Source of the DNA: Methanosarcina sp. UBA402 | GTDB lineage: Archaea; Halobacteriota; Methanosarcinia; Methanosarcinales; Methanosarcinaceae | DNA: 9,338 nt | Direction of reading: 5' to 3' | Assembly (NCBI GenBank): GCA_002509325.1 | Contig: DADO01000136.1 | Coordinates: forward strand, 719-10,056 | In this document: piece by piece, positions 7,101 to 9,338 of the stretch | How the letters are laid out: the number at the start of each line of letters is the position of its first letter | Numbering within the stretch: the stretch's first letter is position 1 | Position numbers and translations under genes: made by a program | The notes under the pieces: model-generated | The model's database searches: none | What the model saw: the letters and a program-made list of their open reading frames with translations, nothing else | What the model was told of the DNA's origin: nothing

Positions 7101-7123
7101 CCCCTCAGCTAAAGACTGAGTGG
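7101..7123 (+). other. hairpin resembling a decayed IS200/IS605-type end
   Basis: CCCCTCAG (7101-7108) and CTGAGTGG (7116-7123) pair at 7 of 8 positions around a 7-nt loop, starting 4 nt after the phosphorylase stop. The form CCCCTC-loop-GAGGGG followed by GGCTTCC recalls the subterminal hairpins at the right ends of archaeal tnpB (IS200/IS605, IS1341-type) elements. The downstream stretch to about 7172 has further small repeats (ATCGGCATC, GGCTTACGCTTCG). No tnpB or tnpA gene is present. It may instead act as an intercistronic hairpin that reduces read-through. The resemblance is from memory. Confidence 0.4.
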
Positions 7124-7172
7124 CTTCCTAATTCATAGATGACCATCGGCATCTCCAAAGGCTTACGCTTCG

Positions 7173-7182
7173 TAATATAAAG
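7173..7182 (+). promoter_or_regulatory. possible internal TATA box before the third cassette gene
   Basis: TAATATAAAG lies about 80-90 bp upstream of the start of the last glycosyltransferase. It could drive a separate transcript, consistent with the 142-bp gap that separates this gene from the tightly coupled first two. The region is very A-rich, so chance matches are likely. Confidence 0.3.
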
Positions 7183-7225
7183 TAAGCAAAAATAAAAATT
7201 GAAATAAAGTAACCAAAAATAAAAA
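7177..7225. repeat. 22-bp direct repeat with 27-bp period
   Basis: Segments 7177-7198 and 7204-7225 match at 21 of 22 positions; the cores are ATAAAGTAAGC and ATAAAGTAACC, each followed by AAAAATAAAAA. They sit in the leader or promoter area of the last cassette gene. They could be paired binding sites or a slippage duplication. Confidence 0.75.
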
Positions 7226-7238
7226 ACTGTTTGGAGAT

Positions 7239-8615
7239 TTGAATTATTTTGGGGGTATTAGTATAAGAATTGCGATGTTATCTCCGATTGCCTGGAGCAC
7301 GCCACCTAAAAAGTATGGTCCCTGGGAATCTATAGTATCTTTATTAACTGAAGGACTTGTAAAAAGGGGCATTGATGTTACATTATTTGCGACAGCGGAT
7401 TCTCACACAACCGCGAAACTTCATGCCGTGTGCCCGATACCTTATGAAGAAGACAAGGATATGATCATAAAGGTATATGAAGGGCTGCACATATCCGAAG
7501 TTTTTGAAAGGGCAGAAGAGTTCGATATAATACACAACCATTTCGATTATCTCCCTCTAACCTACAGTGCGCTTGTCGATACACCTGTTGTAACAACAAT
7601 CCATGGGATATCTTCATGGAAAATTCTTCCTGTCTATAAAAAGTATAATAATAGAACTTTTTATGTATCCATAAGTGATGCCTACAGGTGCTGCGATCTG
7701 GACTATATAGCAACGGTTCGGCACGGAATTGACATACAAAGTTTTCATTTCAACGAAAATCCACAGGACTATCTTCTCTTTTTGTCGCGCCTGCATAAAG
7801 ACAAGGGCGCAAAAGAAGCAATAGAGGTTGCAAAAAAGACAGGACGAAAACTTAGGATGGTTGGTTTCATTGCGGACCAGGCTTATTTTGAAAAAGAAAT
7901 CCAGCCCTATATAGACAATGAGCAGATTATTTATGAAGGGCATGTTGATCCTGAGTTCAAGAAGGAACTTTTGTCAAATGCATATGCTTTGCTGCACATG
8001 ATTAATTATGAGGAGGCTTTCGGGCTAGGTGTGGTTGAGGCGATGGCTAGCGGTACGCCGGTAATTGCAATGAACAGGGGTTCGATGCCTGAGCTTATCC
8101 GGGATGGAGAGACTGGATTTCTGGTCAACAGCGTTGATGAAGCTGTTGAAGCTGTGCAAAAGCTAGGTTCCATATCTCGCAAACACTGTAGGGAAAGTGT
8201 AGAAAAACGTTTTTCAGTTGACAGGATGGTAGATGATTACATCAAGGTGTATGAAACCATTCTAGAAAAGTGCAAACGTGAGGAAAAAAGGCCCTGGGGT
8301 TTTTATGAAGTGCTTATGCAGAAACCTGGATATAAAGTAAAAAGCCTTACTGTCCTGCCTCAGAATGAAATTTCACTCCAGCGCCACTCTCATAGAAGCG
8401 AGCACTGGTATATAATCAGTGGAGAAGGGCTTGTAACTAAAAATGGGAGCAAATTCAGGGTTCTTCCGGGAGATTCGGTCGATCTTCCTGTGAAAGGGAT
8501 TCATCGAGTTACAAATATAGGCGGTCAAAACCTTGTTTTTATTGAGATCTCACGCGGAGACTATCTTGGAGAAGACGACATTGAAAGGCTTGAAGATAGA
8601 TATGGAAGGGCGTGA
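7239..8615 (+). CDS. GT4 glycosyltransferase fused to a type II mannose-6-phosphate isomerase-like cupin
   Basis: Two domains are clear in the 458 residues counted from TTG 7239. Residues 9-345 are a GT-B fold GT4 transferase: IRIAMLSPIAW, then PPKKYGPWE (22-30) is the N-terminal loop, FLSRLHKDKGAKEAI (181-195) carries the donor-binding Arg184 and Lys189, and the E-x7-E motif is complete (Glu259 and Glu267 in EAFGLGVVEAMASGTPV). Residues 350-457 are a cupin like the isomerase half of ManC/AlgA: RPWGFYEVL, RHSHRSEHWYIISGEG with metal ligands among His383, His385, Glu388 and His389, His422 in KGIHRV, and the ending DYLGEDDIERLEDRYGR. Such cupins interconvert mannose 6-phosphate and fructose 6-phosphate; activity of this fused copy is inferred. 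The start is uncertain: TTG 7239 is the only conventional upstream start, ATG 7275 cuts into the fold, and ATA 7263 fits family length and ribosome-site spacing best. Confidence 0.86.
   Translation: MNYFGGISIRIAMLSPIAWSTPPKKYGPWESIVSLLTEGLVKRGIDVTLFATADSHTTAKLHAVCPIPYEEDKDMIIKVYEGLHISEVFERAEEFDIIHNHFDYLPLTYSALVDTPVVTTIHGISSWKILPVYKKYNNRTFYVSISDAYRCCDLDYIATVRHGIDIQSFHFNENPQDYLLFLSRLHKDKGAKEAIEVAKKTGRKLRMVGFIADQAYFEKEIQPYIDNEQIIYEGHVDPEFKKELLSNAYALLHMINYEEAFGLGVVEAMASGTPVIAMNRGSMPELIRDGETGFLVNSVDEAVEAVQKLGSISRKHCRESVEKRFSVDRMVDDYIKVYETILEKCKREEKRPWGFYEVLMQKPGYKVKSLTVLPQNEISLQRHSHRSEHWYIISGEGLVTKNGSKFRVLPGDSVDLPVKGIHRVTNIGGQNLVFIEISRGDYLGEDDIERLEDRYGRA
7251..7255 (+). promoter_or_regulatory. G-run ribosome binding site placed for an ATA start
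   Basis: GGGGG in TTTTGGGGGTATTAGT lies 7 nt before ATA 7263, almost the spacing (6 nt) seen at the first cassette gene, where TTGGGGGGTATTAA precedes TTG. It lies inside the ORF if translation starts at TTG 7239, and 19 nt before ATG 7275, too far to serve it. A competing GGAG at 7233-7236 is only 2 nt from TTG 7239. Confidence 0.45.
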
Positions 8616-8889
8616 GCAGGTTTGATTAATTAGAAAGCTTACACAGACTACTAAGAAGATTATAAAACTACTTAAGATGTATTGCATCGTAATCTCTGTA
8701 AGCTCTTTTCCATCTCTCGTTTTATCGAGTTTCTCTTTGTTTTTCTTTCTTTACAATTTCTATGACAATGTTTCTCTTTGTTTATCTCTACGTTTCCTTC
8801 TATTTCATTTATCAAATTTGATCCTTTAGATTATTAGATTTTATTAGATTTTATTAGATTTGATGCTTTGAACGACTTAATTAAAGAAC
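8616..8889. terminator. T-rich convergent intergenic region, probable termination zone
   Basis: The cassette (plus) and the small gene (minus) converge here. From 8720 to 8820 the plus strand is strongly pyrimidine-rich with many T-runs, the usual form of archaeal intrinsic termination. A weak hairpin CTCG/CGAG (8716-8729) leads into TTTCTCTTTGTTTTTC. GTTTCTCTTTGTTT occurs twice (8729-8742 and 8770-8783). AGCTTACA (8636-8643) and TGTAAGCT (8697-8704) could close a larger 53-nt loop. No gene is seen. Confidence 0.5.
8831..8860. repeat. three perfect 10-bp tandem repeats
   Basis: TTATTAGATT is repeated three times without mismatch, preceded by a partial copy (TTTAGA). It lies just beyond the 3' end of the minus-strand gene. 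Such a microsatellite-like run probably arose by slippage and may vary between strains. Confidence 0.9.
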
Positions 8890-9234
8890 TTAATTGGAAC
8901 ATTCTGAATTATTATATGAATTCCTGACCTGAGCCGCTATTTTCTCACCCATCCTCTCAGAGACATTTTCTATGAAAAGCTCGATATAATCAAAGGGTAC
9001 GCAGCCGAGGCTTTCTTCTCCTGATAAGATAAGCCTGACAAGGTATTCAAGGTCATATCTTGATAGCAACTTTATTCTTCTCAGGAAATCCTGAGCATCT
9101 TTTGCATAATGATTTGCCAGTGGAGGAAGTATGGAACGATAAGCCATTCCTGAGCCTGAACAGAGATATCCCTCGCACTCCGGGGCAACGGTTTTCAGAA
9201 TGCTGATATCCATTTCTGAGAGTAATCTTGCCAT
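8890..9234 (-). CDS. small conserved-looking hypothetical protein, helical
   Basis: I do not recognise the family of this 114-residue protein. From ATG 9234 it begins MARLLSEMDISILKTVAPE, a pattern like the first helix of small helical or HTH proteins, then CEGYLCSGSGMAYRSILPPLANHYA, FLRRIKLLSRYDLEYLVRLILSGEESLGCVP and IELFIENVSERMGEKIAAQVR. It looks all alpha-helical and soluble, with no signal peptide or membrane segment, and has four Cys residues (20, 25, 78, 112) without a clear metal motif. The start at 9234 is chosen because GGTGAT lies 4 nt upstream. A longer in-frame version from ATG 9285 adds 17 residues that lack coding character and cover the ribosome site. It converges on the glycan cassette and is probably unrelated to it. 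Confidence 0.7.
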   Translation of the reverse strand: MARLLSEMDISILKTVAPECEGYLCSGSGMAYRSILPPLANHYAKDAQDFLRRIKLLSRYDLEYLVRLILSGEESLGCVPFDYIELFIENVSERMGEKIAAQVRNSYNNSECSN

Positions 9235-9238
9235 GATA

Positions 9239-9244
9239 ATCACC
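9239..9244 (-). promoter_or_regulatory. GGTGAT ribosome binding site deciding the start of the small gene
   Basis: On the minus strand GGTGAT is followed by TATC and ATG (9234), a near-ideal archaeal arrangement. It argues against the 17-residue-longer start at 9285. The remaining 94 bp to the window end (9245-9338) show no clear promoter; TTTTATC near 9315 (minus strand) is a weak candidate. Confidence 0.7.
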
Positions 9245-9338
9245 AGTGATAGAATAGTAACTTGTGTTTTAGTGATAGAGCCCATCCCAAAACCAATTTT
9301 ATTCTCACATTGATAAAAGTCTCAGAATCATTTTCATG

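Noticed and set aside
7614..7943. 109-codon minus-strand frame with a hydrophobic end inside the last transferase gene
   Set aside because: It is antisense to the GT4 donor-binding region; the apparent hydrophobic stretch arises from the reverse of Lys/Glu/Asn codons.
8831..8860. Possible CRISPR-like array in the T-rich repeats
   Set aside because: The unit is only 10 bp with no spacers; it is a simple tandem repeat.
9235..9285. Seventeen-residue N-terminal extension of the small minus-strand protein
   Set aside because: The extension would cover a near-perfect GGTGAT site that lies 4 nt before the internal ATG at 9234.

Overview
The window looks like a chromosomal segment of a methanogenic archaeon, most likely Methanosarcina or a close relative. 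Several signs agree on this. Promoters are TATA-box type (for example CTTTATATAAAG). Shine-Dalgarno sites read GGTGAT. There is an archaeal Nog1-type GTPase and an archaeal winged-helix/CBS regulator. The broken transposase is of a DDE family I recognise from Methanosarcina genomes (IS1634-like). The genus call rests on recognition of protein families and style, not on a database search.

Layout. Positions 29-1030 (minus) encode the Nog1-type GTPase. It is divergent from a 294-residue HTH plus twin-CBS protein (1394-2278, plus), and the 363-bp gap between them holds promoters in both directions. Positions 2364-3253 hold a decayed transposase. It is split by a 71-bp internal insertion that carries a repeated segment, and by a second insertion of about 144 bp with terminal inverted repeats and an apparent 11-bp target duplication (MITE-like). 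The 3' half of the transposase is missing. A 400-bp AT-rich non-coding stretch follows.

The main content is a three-gene plus-strand cassette at 3657-8615. First comes a 798-residue GT4 glycosyltransferase fused to an alpha-helical, glycosidase-like C-terminal domain. Next is a GH130-type beta-mannoside phosphorylase, with a junction tight enough to suggest translational coupling. Last is a GT4 glycosyltransferase fused to a type II mannose-6-phosphate-isomerase-like cupin. All three point to mannose. A reasonable inference is a pathway that builds a mannose-containing glycan from nucleotide-mannose and can take it apart by phosphorolysis to mannose 1-phosphate, with the cupin linking mannose 6-phosphate to fructose 6-phosphate. 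The polymer itself cannot be deduced. The 142-bp gap before the third gene holds a hairpin resembling a decayed IS200/IS605-type end and a 22-bp direct repeat. The third gene has no obvious canonical start: homologue-like sequence begins at an ATA codon correctly placed after a G-rich Shine-Dalgarno-like run.

The cassette converges on a small unrecognised helical protein gene (8890-9234, minus). The T-rich stretch between them probably terminates transcription.
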